A DNA stretch of 64,000 nucleotides from CBDDBK01 sp965225715. GTDB lineage: Bacteria; Bacteroidota; Bacteroidia; Cytophagales; Flammeovirgaceae. Positions 26,777-37,387 of the stretch are shown one piece after another. The notes below the pieces were generated by a model. That model had not been told where the DNA came from, did not search any database, and worked only from the letters and a program-made list of their open reading frames with translations. Every line of letters starts with the position of its first letter. The stretch's first letter is position 1. A program made the translations under genes and the position numbers. The stretch lies in NCBI GenBank assembly GCA_965225715.1, contig CBDDBK010000003.1, forward strand, positions 434,001-498,000. The letters run 5' to 3'.

Positions 26777-28444
26777 ATGAATAAATATAGTGCCCGTGTT
26801 ACCCAAGACTCTACTCAACCTGCCGCTCAAGCTATGCTTTATGGAGTTGGATTAACAGATGAGGATATGAAAAAAGCCCAAGTTGGAATTGTAAGTACTG
26901 GTTATGAAGGTAATACTTGTAATATGCATTTAAACGATTTGGCAAAAATAGTGAAATCGGGTATGTCTGAAAATGACTTGGTAGGTTTAATTTTTCATAC
27001 TATCGGTGTTAGTGATGGTATTTCTAACGGCACCGAAGGCATGCGTTATTCATTGCCTTCCCGGGATATTATTGCCGACTCTATTGAAATAGTGATGGGA
27101 GCCCAATGGTATGATGGTTTGGTATCTGTGGTTGGTTGTGATAAAAATATGCCCGGTGCTATGATGGCTATGACTCGTTTGAATCGCCCTTCTATTTTAG
27201 TGTATGGGGGTACAATTGCTTCGGGAAATTATAAAGGCAAAAAGTTGGATATTGTATCGGCTTTTGAGGCTTTAGGAGAAAAAATAGCCGGAAAACTTTC
27301 ACAAGAAGATTTTAAAGGGATTATAAAAAATGCTTGTCCAAGTGCAGGTGCTTGTGGTGGTATGTATACCGCCAATACCATGTCTAGTGCCATCGAAGCT
27401 TTGGGTATGAGTCTTCCTTATAGTTCTTCTAATCCTGCTCTTAGTCCAGAAAAAGAGGCTGAATGTGCCAAAGTAGCTAAAGCTATGCAAAATTTACTCA
27501 AAAAAGACCTTAAGCCTAAAGATATTTTAACCTTCAAAAGTTTTGAAAACGCTATTCGGTTAATTATGGTTTTAGGTGGTTCTACTAATGCTGTCCTTCA
27601 TCTTATTGCTATGGCAAAAGCAGCTGATATTCCTATTAGTCTCAAAGATTTTCAACGCATTAGCGACACTACTCCTTTCTTAGCAGATTTAAAACCAAGT
27701 GGACGCTATCTTATGGAAGACTTGCATCAAATTGGAGGTATACCTGCTGTGATGAAGTATTTATTAGAAAAAAATCTCTTGCATGGCGATTGCCTAACAG
27801 TAACAGGGAAAACCATAGCTGAAAATTTAAAACAATGCCCCGGCTTATCTGATAAACAAGATCTTGTCTTACCTGTAGAAAAACCAATTAAAACCACCGG
27901 ACATATCCAGATTTTATATGGAAACTTAGCTCAACAAGGTTCAGTAGCTAAAATAACAGGTAAAGAGGGCAACAAATTTAGAGGACCTGCTCGAGTATTT
28001 GATGGTGAGTTTCAAGTTATTAAAGGTATCAAAGAAGGTAAAATAAAAAAAGGCGACGTTATAGTTATTCGTTATGAAGGTCCCAAAGGTGGTCCAGGTA
28101 TGCCAGAAATGTTGAAACCCACTTCGGCTATTATGGGAGTTGGGTTAGGCGATAGTGTAGCATTGATTACTGATGGGCGTTTTTCAGGTGGTACACACGG
28201 TTTTGTAGTTGGGCATGTTACCCCAGAAGCTCAAATAGGAGGGCCCATTGCTTTGGTAAAAGATGATGATTATATTACTTTAGATGCCCTTAACAATCAA
28301 ATTGAATTAGAGGTTAGTGAAACGGAAATAAAAGAACGTAGAAAAAGCTGGGAAGCGCCAAAACCCAAATTTGATAAAGGTATTTTATATAAATATGCTA
28401 AAAGTGTGAGCAGTGCTTCGGAAGGTTGTGTAACAGATTTGTAA
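26777..28444 (+). CDS. ilvD: Dihydroxy-acid dehydratase
   Basis: IlvD dehydrates 2,3-dihydroxy-isovalerate and -methylvalerate to the 2-keto acids in branched-chain amino acid synthesis, using an Fe-S cluster. Cluster cysteines are in VGCDKNMPGAMMA (near residue 120) and ACPSAGACGGMYTANTMSS (near 190). The C-terminal GPKGGPGMPEML and ITDGRFSGGTHGFVVGHVTPEA blocks are intact. The length (555 residues) is normal. The gene stands alone, without ilvBNC around it. Confidence 0.95.
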   Translation: MNKYSARVTQDSTQPAAQAMLYGVGLTDEDMKKAQVGIVSTGYEGNTCNMHLNDLAKIVKSGMSENDLVGLIFHTIGVSDGISNGTEGMRYSLPSRDIIADSIEIVMGAQWYDGLVSVVGCDKNMPGAMMAMTRLNRPSILVYGGTIASGNYKGKKLDIVSAFEALGEKIAGKLSQEDFKGIIKNACPSAGACGGMYTANTMSSAIEALGMSLPYSSSNPALSPEKEAECAKVAKAMQNLLKKDLKPKDILTFKSFENAIRLIMVLGGSTNAVLHLIAMAKAADIPISLKDFQRISDTTPFLADLKPSGRYLMEDLHQIGGIPAVMKYLLEKNLLHGDCLTVTGKTIAENLKQCPGLSDKQDLVLPVEKPIKTTGHIQILYGNLAQQGSVAKITGKEGNKFRGPARVFDGEFQVIKGIKEGKIKKGDVIVIRYEGPKGGPGMPEMLKPTSAIMGVGLGDSVALITDGRFSGGTHGFVVGHVTPEAQIGGPIALVKDDDYITLDALNNQIELEVSETEIKERRKSWEAPKPKFDKGILYKYAKSVSSASEGCVTDL

Positions 28445-28460
28445 GTAAAAAACTAAAAAT

Positions 28461-28982
28461 TTAACGAAATAAACGCCAAAAAAACTGAACTATCCAAACT
28501 ATAAAACGAATGATAAAACTTATACAATAAGATTTTAAATAATTCCGAAATAAAATCGTAGATACTAAAACTAAACCTTCTAATAAAGAATTAGTCATCG
28601 AAATACCTCTTATAAAGAGTTCAAGAACCATGAACAAATTTATTAAGACTAAAAAAGAATCAATAACCCTCGAAAAGAATGTATACTGATTGCTAATTGC
28701 TTCTACAGCATCTTTTATTTTCTTAAAATGCTTATCCCGTGCATTTTTTAATACAATCAAGGCTTCTGCATCTTCAAAATATTTTAAATGAGGAATAAAG
28801 TTATAAATGTCGGCATCTAAATGAATGATGGTGTTAAATTTATAGTCTTGATTCTTATGCTGAAAAGAAGTTTCTAATTCTATTCTTTTCTTTATAACAA
28901 TTAGGTGAAAGAGTTTTATAAAGTTATAAGGAAATAAAACTGCTGTTTTTAAACTGGTATAATATTTCATTATCCTGACCAT
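28461..28982 (-). CDS. Hypothetical membrane protein
   Basis: I do not recognise this 173-residue protein. It has a soluble N-terminal half with charged segments (ALIVLKNARDKHFKKIKDAV) and two or three hydrophobic helices in the second half (FLVLINLFMVLELFI, LEGLVLVSTILF, FIIRFIVWIVQFFW). The real start may be the methionine five codons in (MKYYTSLKTAV). It is convergent with ilvD and lies 65 bp downstream of the DUF389 gene on the same strand, so the two may be co-transcribed. Confidence 0.6.
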   Translation of the reverse strand: MVRIMKYYTSLKTAVLFPYNFIKLFHLIVIKKRIELETSFQHKNQDYKFNTIIHLDADIYNFIPHLKYFEDAEALIVLKNARDKHFKKIKDAVEAISNQYTFFSRVIDSFLVLINLFMVLELFIRGISMTNSLLEGLVLVSTILFRNYLKSYCISFIIRFIVWIVQFFWRLFR

Positions 28983-29047
28983 AAAACCTTAATATTTATA
29001 TTAAAATAATTACGAATTAATTTAGATAAAACAATAGTATTGCTGTA

Positions 29048-30514
29048 TCAGTATCCAAAGACTTCAAGATTAGTACTTTTTAATTTGGTTTGAAGGTATT
29101 TATTTAAGCGCATTTCGGCTTTTTGTCTATTTTTTCGACTGATTCTATTTCTGTTCCACTTAATTAAGGCAATATATTTATATTGAATATTTAATGTGTC
29201 AAAATTACTATAACCTGTCTTGCTCAAATACAAACTATTAATTTCATCATATAATGCTTTGACTTCTTTGGTAATTTGTTCTAAAGGAATAGAATCTTGT
29301 AAAATACCATTTAAACTATCGATAATACCGCTTTGTTCATGAATAAAAATATGACTATTTTCTACTTGTTCTTTCTGTTTTTGTTTGAGTTCTATAATAT
29401 TGGAGCTTATGTCAGCAAGTTCTTGTACGATACGTTGTTTTTCTTCATCGGGTGGTGCATCGGTGGGTGTGAGCTCTAATTCTACTTGTTTATAACCATA
29501 AAGATTAATTAGGAGTTGATTATCAAATTGATTGAGCAACTTTTTTTCCAATACGTTCACTGTATCTGCTTCGATATAAGGCCCAAAATAATAAACTTTC
29601 ATTCTAAAAGTTGTATCTTCTAAACTTTCATATTTAAATCGAACACCTTGTTCTACATCTTCATGAATATATTTAGCTATAAAATTGCGTAACGTATTGT
29701 CTAAACTAGCTTTTCTAAGGCTAGAAACTAAAAATAAAATGCTAGGAATCAGTAAAATGATTAAAATAATATAAGCCCAACGTTTTGTTTTATTGGCTGT
29801 TTTAGGATTTAACTCTTTGATCAATGGAAATTTTAATATTCTGACAATGAAATAAGTAGAGAGGGTAATTAAGATGGTGTTGATAAAAAATAAATAAAAA
29901 GCACCTCCAAAAATATCCCAACGCCATCTAGCTATTCCAAAACCTGCTGTACAAAGTGGAGGCATTAGAGCCGTAGCAATAGCAACACCAGGTATGGCAT
30001 TTGTTTTATCTGTCCGAGAGCCAGCAATAATACCTGCTAAGCCACCAAATAAAGCTACAAAGGCATCTAAAATGGTTGGTGCTATTCGGACTTTCATCTC
30101 GTCAGTAAAATTTCCAAAAGGGGTAAGTTTAAAATATAAAATACTGACAAACAAACTCAAAGCTATAGCTACTATAAAATTGTTCAAAGATTTTTTAATA
30201 TAATCCGTATCATTAATACCTACTGAAAGACCTATGCCTAAAATTGGAGACATTAAAGGTGAAATAAGCATGGCACCAATAATAACAGCAGGGGAATTGG
30301 TATCCAAACCAATACAAGCTATAATTGTGGAGCAAATTAATATCCATAGATTAGAACCTTCTAATACAATACCTTTTTTAATACCTATAATTGTGCCTTC
30401 TATATCCGTATCTTTTCGGAGGTTGACAATTTGATTTAAAAGAAGTTTACTATATATCCAGAGTTCTTTTAAAATTTTTCGAATTTCATTTTCAAATGAA
30501 TTGGTATTTGGCAT
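29048..30514 (-). CDS. DUF389-family membrane protein
   Basis: A 488-residue integral membrane protein of the DUF389 (TIGR00341-like) family, of unknown biochemical role. The family core is clear: GLDTNSPAVIIGAMLISPLM and PILGIGLSVG, then GGLAGIIAGSRTDKTNAIPG and ATALMPPLCTAGFGIA. About six membrane helices occupy residues 50-260. The C-terminal half is a soluble domain with a coiled-coil stretch (IIELKQKQKEQVENS). No partner gene suggests a substrate. Confidence 0.85.
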   Translation of the reverse strand: MPNTNSFENEIRKILKELWIYSKLLLNQIVNLRKDTDIEGTIIGIKKGIVLEGSNLWILICSTIIACIGLDTNSPAVIIGAMLISPLMSPILGIGLSVGINDTDYIKKSLNNFIVAIALSLFVSILYFKLTPFGNFTDEMKVRIAPTILDAFVALFGGLAGIIAGSRTDKTNAIPGVAIATALMPPLCTAGFGIARWRWDIFGGAFYLFFINTILITLSTYFIVRILKFPLIKELNPKTANKTKRWAYIILIILLIPSILFLVSSLRKASLDNTLRNFIAKYIHEDVEQGVRFKYESLEDTTFRMKVYYFGPYIEADTVNVLEKKLLNQFDNQLLINLYGYKQVELELTPTDAPPDEEKQRIVQELADISSNIIELKQKQKEQVENSHIFIHEQSGIIDSLNGILQDSIPLEQITKEVKALYDEINSLYLSKTGYSNFDTLNIQYKYIALIKWNRNRISRKNRQKAEMRLNKYLQTKLKSTNLEVFGY

Positions 30515-30749
30515 GGTATATACTAAATTCTTAACATAAATATTATTGTATATTTACCCAAGTTAGAAAAAAGGATTAAAATTAGAACACTAGAGGAATA
30601 GGAAAATGTTTGATTAAAGTACAAGACGTTGATATTAAAAGTGAATATTTTCTAATTCAGAAAAACTTTACAAAATTGCTTATAATTTTTTTAAGGTTAG
30701 CAAAACAAAAAAGGATTTAAAAGTTCGAATTGGAAATCCCTTTTTAACA

Positions 30750-33284
30750 CTATTTATTGTTTCTTTTTCGTTTAATAGCCAATAACATCCCCCAAGCCAT
30801 CATTAATGTTCCTAGCCAAACTAAATTAATAAGCGGTTTTTCTACGGCTTTTAAAATAACCCAATCTTTTTGAGTTGTGGAAGTTGTAAAAGAAAACGTA
30901 CCCGTTTCGGGGTCAATATAGTCAAAAACAATTTTTAACCCTGCATTTCTGCTGATAGCCGGGATAGAACCAATTTGGTTATCGCGTATAATCAAAACAG
31001 GCTCTAAGGTTTCGGTATTTTCATATCGTAAAACCTGTAGTTGACTGGTAAAAGCATAGTCTGTTTTTTTCAGAGGAACCCCAATAATTTTTTCTTTGCG
31101 CTCTACATTTTTAAAAATAACAATATAATCGTTTAAAATTAGCGTATCGCCTACATGGATATGATGTTCTTCTTCTTGGCTCCATTCCAATTCATTATCA
31201 TCTACGGCAATGCTGGTCAGATGGGTATAAATATCGGTGTGCCAACTTTTTTTAATATCCGGTGAAACCACAAAACCCATACTTGGGTTATCTTGAATGC
31301 GTGGATAAAGCGTAAAAGTTTTTCCCTTGTCTTTTTTATATTCTATTTCGTAATAGGTATTTTCGTTATAAATTTGAAGGGTATCTCCTTGCCAATGTGT
31401 TGTATCCCCTTTATGGATTATATGTTGAGTCGTAATGGAATAATAAGGGTTATCAGTTGGGATAAGGTTTTCTTTATCTATAAAACCGCTGACCTCTTTA
31501 GAACGCATCCGTTTACCTTTGTAGGTCAAAAAGTAATCTTGCATCTGGCGAGCTTCATTTCTAAAAAGCAGTAAATTTTCTTTATTCATTTCTTCCGGAA
31601 AATCTTTATTCCATAAACGTCCTGTTACGTTTAAAGAAATAATTTTATCATAACCACCTGAAAACAATATACCTACTAACATTAAAGCTATACCGATATG
31701 ACTAATAGTTCCAGCCGAAAGCTGTTTCGTTTTGGTCATGACAAAAATAAGAAAATAGGTATTGGAAAGTAAAGCAAAAAGCGCAAAAATCAATAAAAGT
31801 AAATGTTTCCAGTCGTGGATGCCACTTAACATGATGCCTAAGGTACATAAAATAAATGTAAGCATAAGTGGCAGACTAAAAATACGTTTAAGATTCTTTT
31901 TATCAACTTTTTGCCACCAAAAGAATTGTCCAAGTCCGGAGAATAAAGCTAATGCTAAGGCAAAGTACAATTGGTAAGTGTTATAAAAAGTAATTTGGTC
32001 AGTAGGGGGGGCCAAATTACTTTCTATATTAAAAATTGCTAAAATAGAATTGTAAACAGGAATAGAAATAGGAATTAAAACCTGAAAAGCCATTAAAAAC
32101 AAGGTAGTAATACCCAAAAATACCCAAAAATCGGCTTGGTAAACCGTGAGGTTTTTAGAACTTTTTTCTAAAAACTTCCAATTTTTTAAGACTAAAAAAA
32201 CTGAAAGCCCAATAAAAAAGATCAAAACAAAAATAAGCTGTCCAGATAGACCTAAGTCGGTAAAGGCATGAACAGAAGTTTCACCCAAAATTCCACTTCT
32301 GGTTAGAAAAGTAGCATATAAAATAAAAATAAAAGCACTTATAATCAATAAAATACTTATCCTTAAAGCTGTTTTATTTTTTTTTGCTAAAAGTAAACTA
32401 TGGATGGCAGCTATAATAATTAGCCAAGGGATATAGACGGCATTTTCTACAGGGTCCCAATTCCAATAGCCGCCAAAATTTAACGTTTCATAAGCCCAAT
32501 AAGCCCCCATCATAACACCAATACCCAAAATAAGTGCTGTAATCAAAGACCAAATCAAAGCAGGTTTTATCCACGTTTTATAATCTTTCCGATATAAGCC
32601 CGCCAAACAAAGTGCAAAAGGTACAGTCGTGCAGGCAAAACCCAAAAATAAAGTTGGCGGATGAATAACCATCCAATAATTTTGTAATAATGGGTTTAGA
32701 CCTGTACCATCTTCAGGAATATAGTTCGGGTTTGTATGTAAGATAGGGGCATCGATAGCATTACGGAGTAAAATAAATGGATTACTTCCGATTTTAAAAG
32801 CTTCATTGTTAACATAAAAACTATAAAGCGTTCCATCGATAGAAAATCCTGCCAAAACACCTAAAATCATAGATACCAAAGCCAGTTGTACCAAACCAAA
32901 AAATAACATGACCGAACTTTCTTTCTTACCTAAATGTCTAATTAAAATCCAACCCAAAACAATATGCCAAACCATCCAAAGCAAAAAACTCCCCTCTTGT
33001 CCTTCCCAAAAACAAGAAATCATATAATAAACGGGCAGATTATTGGAAGAATGATTCCACGCATAATGGTATTCGTAATAATGGTTATAAATAATAAAAA
33101 AGAGACAAAGGACTGCCCCTAAAATTCCAACACTATGAATACCAAAACCTAACCTTGCCAAAGAGTGCCAACTTTTAGAAGTACTTTTCCCGCTTTTCCA
33201 ATAACTATATATCGATAATAGAAGACTTGTAAAAGCAATAATAATAAAAAAGTGCCCTAAATGACCAATCCAAATGTGAAGCAT
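30750..33284 (-). CDS. CcmF/CcsA-type cytochrome c assembly protein
   Basis: A polytopic membrane protein of the heme-handling family that attaches heme to c-type cytochromes. The tryptophan-rich WWD signature is in LNFGGYWNWDPVENAVYIPW (about residue 270), with CFWEGQEGSFLLW near 95 and the conserved HPPTLFLGFA near 208. There are about 14 helices, then a periplasmic C-terminal domain and a last helix (LVWLGTLMMAWGMLLAI). At 844 residues it is longer than proteobacterial CcmF, as in Bacteroidota. The neighbouring ccm genes (ccmE, ccmB/C) are not here. Confidence 0.88.
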   Translation of the reverse strand: MLHIWIGHLGHFFIIIAFTSLLLSIYSYWKSGKSTSKSWHSLARLGFGIHSVGILGAVLCLFFIIYNHYYEYHYAWNHSSNNLPVYYMISCFWEGQEGSFLLWMVWHIVLGWILIRHLGKKESSVMLFFGLVQLALVSMILGVLAGFSIDGTLYSFYVNNEAFKIGSNPFILLRNAIDAPILHTNPNYIPEDGTGLNPLLQNYWMVIHPPTLFLGFACTTVPFALCLAGLYRKDYKTWIKPALIWSLITALILGIGVMMGAYWAYETLNFGGYWNWDPVENAVYIPWLIIIAAIHSLLLAKKNKTALRISILLIISAFIFILYATFLTRSGILGETSVHAFTDLGLSGQLIFVLIFFIGLSVFLVLKNWKFLEKSSKNLTVYQADFWVFLGITTLFLMAFQVLIPISIPVYNSILAIFNIESNLAPPTDQITFYNTYQLYFALALALFSGLGQFFWWQKVDKKNLKRIFSLPLMLTFILCTLGIMLSGIHDWKHLLLLIFALFALLSNTYFLIFVMTKTKQLSAGTISHIGIALMLVGILFSGGYDKIISLNVTGRLWNKDFPEEMNKENLLLFRNEARQMQDYFLTYKGKRMRSKEVSGFIDKENLIPTDNPYYSITTQHIIHKGDTTHWQGDTLQIYNENTYYEIEYKKDKGKTFTLYPRIQDNPSMGFVVSPDIKKSWHTDIYTHLTSIAVDDNELEWSQEEEHHIHVGDTLILNDYIVIFKNVERKEKIIGVPLKKTDYAFTSQLQVLRYENTETLEPVLIIRDNQIGSIPAISRNAGLKIVFDYIDPETGTFSFTTSTTQKDWVILKAVEKPLINLVWLGTLMMAWGMLLAIKRKRNNK

Positions 33285-33459
33285 GGTTATTTAATTACGA
33301 ATTATACAGTTAGGAATTAAAATTTAGTTGTGTAAAAAATTATAATTACTTTAGTTTATAGAAGTGCTATTAAAAATAAGGAGAGAATATTTTCTCATTG
33401 TCAAGGACTTAGTAATAAAAAAATATATAAAATATGGAATTATTAATTATTTAAAAATA

Positions 33460-34086
33460 TCAAAATTTAGTCCTATTTAAAAATTTTTCAAATACCAGTT
33501 TAATATTAGGAAATATATTGATATATAATTTCTCTTTTACTTCTTTAATATTTATCCAAAGGATTTTTTCAATACCTTCTTCATATTGAGGTTCAGCTGT
33601 TTCTGGGTTTATGCAATCCATTAGAAACCAATATGTTTTTTTTAAAATCAATTGATTTCCAAGCCAATAAAAGTGATAAGTATTTTTTAATTTATTTTTT
33701 AATACAACATCTACATTACATTCTTCATGAACTTCACGTACAGCAGCTTCTTTTATTTTTTCACCTTTTTCTAATTTACCTTTAGGTAAATCCCATTTAC
33801 CTTTTCTATAGATAAATAAAGTTTGATTCAAATGGCAAGCCATTCCTCCAGCAGCTTTAACAATTCGATAGTATTTTTGGATTTCTTTTTTTACCTTTTT
33901 CTTATCTTGTACATAAAAAATGATATTGTTTTTTCCCTCTTTTTCTCGGCATAAACTATTTATGCTATTTACTATTTTTTCGATTTTTAAATCTCTAAAT
34001 ACTAAAGAATTTTCTGAATCATAAAGCTGTTTTTCCTGAGTCAATTTTAAAATCTTAAAACAGGTATCTCCCCAAAATATTTTCAT
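33460..34086 (-). CDS. Nudix hydrolase
   Basis: A 208-residue Nudix-fold protein. The Nudix box runs from G103: GKLEKGEKIKEAAVREVHEE followed by CNV. It keeps the catalytic REVHEE glutamates but has N where many members have G. The preceding WDLPKGK is typical. The first 75 residues are a separate N-terminal segment without a known match. The substrate (a nucleoside diphosphate derivative) cannot be told. It is 77 bp downstream of the NHL lipoprotein gene on the same strand. Confidence 0.85.
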   Translation of the reverse strand: MKIFWGDTCFKILKLTQEKQLYDSENSLVFRDLKIEKIVNSINSLCREKEGKNNIIFYVQDKKKVKKEIQKYYRIVKAAGGMACHLNQTLFIYRKGKWDLPKGKLEKGEKIKEAAVREVHEECNVDVVLKNKLKNTYHFYWLGNQLILKKTYWFLMDCINPETAEPQYEEGIEKILWINIKEVKEKLYINIFPNIKLVFEKFLNRTKF

Positions 34087-34163
34087 TTTAAACGTTTAAT
34101 TCATTGTTATTGAGAGTATTTTTAAAATAAAGGTTATAAACTATATAGTATTTTTTTTAAATC

Positions 34164-35015
34164 TTATTGACTATATACTTCAAAGCGTTTACCTTTATAA
34201 TTGGCTATATACAAATATTTTCCTATTAATAGTAAGTCTATAGGTTTATCCAAATCTTGATCGATAATTTGTTTTAATTCACCTTTTAGATTATAAATAA
34301 GAATTCTGCTATTTTCAAAATCAGATATAAAAACTTCTTTATCAGAAACATAAAGTCCAGTTCCTGCATTAATATTATCTTTTTCTCCAATGACTTGTAA
34401 GAACTGTCCGGTTTTATCAAATACCTGAACTCGATTGTTATAAGCATCTGCTACATAAATTTTATCGTTTTTAAATTGTACATCTGTAGGGTAATAAAAT
34501 TCGCCAATATTATGACCTTCTTTGCCGAATTTAAACCAGTTTTGTCCATCAAAAAAAAGAATGCGGTGATTATAAAAATCAGCAATTACCAAATTATTAC
34601 CAGAAATATCAACAGCCGAAGGCGCATCTAAACTATCTTGTAAAATTAAATCTATTTTTTTGCCATTTACAAGTCTAATAACCCGATCTGAGATGTATTC
34701 CGGTATATAAATACTACTATCATCACTGCTAAGATGCATAGGGCGCTCAAAATCTATAGTATTTTCTATTTTACCTTCTTTAGTCAATTTGATTAATCTA
34801 TTGTTATCTCCATCAGAAACCCAAATATTTTCCTTAAAATAGGTTAAACCAATTGGATGAATACCTTCTAAATCAATAGATTTTATTTTTTTCCATTTTT
34901 TAGATTCACAAGAAAATAGGAATAAACACCCAAGTGTTAAGATAACCATAAATGGTTTTTTAACATTTTTTAAGATTACCGAATGATAAAAGATGAGTAC
35001 TAATCTTGTAAACAT
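34164..35015 (-). CDS. NHL-repeat lipoprotein
   Basis: A predicted lipoprotein beta-propeller. The signal segment MVILTLGCLFLFSCES contains a lipobox with the cysteine at about residue 36, so the annotated start may be too long; a start nearer KNVKKPFMVIL would give a normal lipoprotein leader. The mature part carries six or so NHL-type repeats such as FYYPTDVQFKNDKIYVADAY and NRVQVFDKTGQF. NHL propellers bind proteins or ligands at the cell envelope; no specific role is indicated. Confidence 0.8.
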   Translation of the reverse strand: MFTRLVLIFYHSVILKNVKKPFMVILTLGCLFLFSCESKKWKKIKSIDLEGIHPIGLTYFKENIWVSDGDNNRLIKLTKEGKIENTIDFERPMHLSSDDSSIYIPEYISDRVIRLVNGKKIDLILQDSLDAPSAVDISGNNLVIADFYNHRILFFDGQNWFKFGKEGHNIGEFYYPTDVQFKNDKIYVADAYNNRVQVFDKTGQFLQVIGEKDNINAGTGLYVSDKEVFISDFENSRILIYNLKGELKQIIDQDLDKPIDLLLIGKYLYIANYKGKRFEVYSQ

Positions 35016-35100
35016 TTGTTTTTCAAACTGTTGGTTCTATTAAGTAGTTCTAAAATGTGTTCATAAAGGAGTTAAATAAAACCTTGTTTTTGAAAAATTA

Positions 35101-35186
35101 TATAGTCACGTCGCTTGAAAAAAGAATTTTTGGCGATTTGAAAACATGTTGATTTGAAAATGACCAAAAAAACAGTATTGCTATAA
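35101..35186 (+). repeat. TATAGTCA dispersed repeat copy
   Basis: It starts tatagtcacgtcgcttgaaa and ends aacagtattgctata. It lies in the 198-bp gap between the NHL lipoprotein gene start and the M13 peptidase stop. Confidence 0.55.
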
Positions 35187-35213
35187 GTTTCTCAAAAACA
35201 AGGAAATTATCAT

Positions 35214-37244
35214 TTACCAAATTACAGCTCGTTCTTCTGTATTACGCCACATTTTACTGTCTTCTGTAACATTAAAAGCGTCGTAAAATGGTCCAAAATT
35301 GCTTAAGGGTACAACAGCTCGGTAATAGCCCGGTGAATGTGGATCTGTTTTTAGTCTGGTTACTAAAGTTTCATTTCTCATTTTTGTTCTCCAAACAGTA
35401 GCCCAAGACATGAAAAAACGTTGTTCTGCTGTATAACCATCTATTGATTCAGGGTGTCCAGATTCTTCAAATTCTTTTTGTAAAGCATAATAGGCCATAG
35501 TAACACCACCTAAGTCAGCTATATTTTCGCCTAAAGTTAATTGTCCATTGATATTCAAACCTTCCAAAGGTTCATATTGGCTGTATTGGTCAACCAAAAT
35601 TTCAGACTTAGTCTTAAATTGGTTTCCATCAACTTCTGTCCACCAATCGTTTAAGTTACCTGATTTATCAAATTGTCGACCTTGGTCATCAAATCCGTGC
35701 GTTATTTCATGTCCAATGACCGCTCCTATTCCACCATAATTAATAGCATCGTCGGCTTTATAGTTATAGAATGGGGCTTGTAAAATAGCAGCCGGGAAAA
35801 CAATTTCATTATACAAAGGATGATAATACGCGTTTACAGTTTGAGGTGTCATACCCCATTCCGTTGGATCAACAGGCTTACCTAATTTAGCGATATTACG
35901 GTTAAATTCGAATAAATTAGCGTTCATGAAATTTTCTACATAACTTTTTCCTATTTCTAATTTTGTATATTCTTGCCATTTATCAGGGTAACCGATTTTC
36001 ACCTTAAAACTAGCTAACTTTTTAAGGGCTTCTTCTTTCGTAGAATCGGTCATCCAAGTTAAATTTTCTATACGAGTTTTAAAAACAGCTTTAATATTAT
36101 CGATCATTTTGATGGCTTTTTCCTTGGCTTCTGGAGGAAAATACTCATCTACATATAATTTTCCCAAGGCAAAGCCAACAGCATTGTTAGTTGCATCCAA
36201 TACTCGTCTCCAACGTGGACGCATTGTCGGAGTACCTTGTAAAACCTTTCCATAAAAAGCAAAATCTTGTTCGACAAAATCGTGGTTTAGATATGGTGCC
36301 GCTGCATTAATAACATTCCATCTTAGATAATTTTTTATAAAATCTAAATTAGTCTCTTTTATAATACCTGCTAAAGCCTGTATAAAATCAGGTTGCCCAA
36401 CAATTATAGTATCTAAGTTTACACCCATATCGTTTAGATAAACCTGCCAATCAAAAACAGGACAAGATTCGGTTAAACCATCTATACTGAAAGGATTATA
36501 CATTTTTTCAGTTTGTCTAAGCTGTACTGGTGTCCAAGATACTTGAGCCAAACGAGTTTCTAAATCCATAATCCCATTGGCTATACTTTGAGCTTCTTCT
36601 TCTTCATGACCTAAAAGGATAAACATTTTAGTTATATGCTCCAAATAGGCTATTCTTGTTTCTTGTAATTTGGAAGCTGTATCAGTATAATGTTCCGAAC
36701 TTGGTAAACCTAAACCACCTTGAAAAATATATCCCGCCATAACTTGGCTGTTTTTTAAGTCTTGTATAACACTGGGAGCAAAAAAAGGTGTATTCAGTTT
36801 TTTATGCAATTCAGCAATCACTTTCTGTAGATCCATGTAGTTTTTTATACTTAGTATTTGTCCAAATATATCTTCTAATGGCTTTATAGTAAGATCTTCT
36901 ATGGCTATTGTATCCATACCTGATCCATAAAAATCTATAGCTTTTTGTTGGTCACTATCTTTAGCATAACTGCTATTTTGTTGAGCTTTTTCCAAAACAG
37001 AAAGTAAGCTTTCTTGGCTTTTTTCTCTTAATTCGTAAAAGCTACCCCAAGCGCCTTTATCCTTAGGGATTTCTGTGTTTTCCATCCATTTGCCATTTAC
37101 AAAATTGTAAAAATCATCGGCTGGATTAACAGTTGAGTCTATATTATCCAATTCTAAAAAAGTTTCTTGTTCTTGAATATGTTTGGTCTTACAACCATAA
37201 AAAATAATAAAAATAAATGCTAAAATTAGAGAAATTTGTTTCAT
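35214..37244 (-). CDS. M13-family (neprilysin-type) metallopeptidase lipoprotein
   Basis: A zinc endopeptidase of the M13 family that cleaves small peptides in the periplasm or at the surface. The leader ends FIIFYGCKTKH, a lipobox with the cysteine near residue 18. Zinc-site motifs are GHEITHGFDDQG (HExxH, near residue 520) and the third-ligand block GENIADLGG (near 580). The NAYYHPLYNEIVFPAAILQAP motif is also typical. At 676 residues the length is complete. It is a single gene. Confidence 0.93.
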   Translation of the reverse strand: MKQISLILAFIFIIFYGCKTKHIQEQETFLELDNIDSTVNPADDFYNFVNGKWMENTEIPKDKGAWGSFYELREKSQESLLSVLEKAQQNSSYAKDSDQQKAIDFYGSGMDTIAIEDLTIKPLEDIFGQILSIKNYMDLQKVIAELHKKLNTPFFAPSVIQDLKNSQVMAGYIFQGGLGLPSSEHYTDTASKLQETRIAYLEHITKMFILLGHEEEEAQSIANGIMDLETRLAQVSWTPVQLRQTEKMYNPFSIDGLTESCPVFDWQVYLNDMGVNLDTIIVGQPDFIQALAGIIKETNLDFIKNYLRWNVINAAAPYLNHDFVEQDFAFYGKVLQGTPTMRPRWRRVLDATNNAVGFALGKLYVDEYFPPEAKEKAIKMIDNIKAVFKTRIENLTWMTDSTKEEALKKLASFKVKIGYPDKWQEYTKLEIGKSYVENFMNANLFEFNRNIAKLGKPVDPTEWGMTPQTVNAYYHPLYNEIVFPAAILQAPFYNYKADDAINYGGIGAVIGHEITHGFDDQGRQFDKSGNLNDWWTEVDGNQFKTKSEILVDQYSQYEPLEGLNINGQLTLGENIADLGGVTMAYYALQKEFEESGHPESIDGYTAEQRFFMSWATVWRTKMRNETLVTRLKTDPHSPGYYRAVVPLSNFGPFYDAFNVTEDSKMWRNTEERAVIW

Positions 37245-37387
37245 AGTTTATAGAATTTTAAGATGAAAAAAAATAATAAAGTAACCGTTATAAAAATAAT
37301 AAATCTAATATTATAAAAAAACCTTGATAATAAACTGGTAAAAGTGGCTATATTGAAAGTTATTTAACAAGTCTTAAGTACTGAGAT

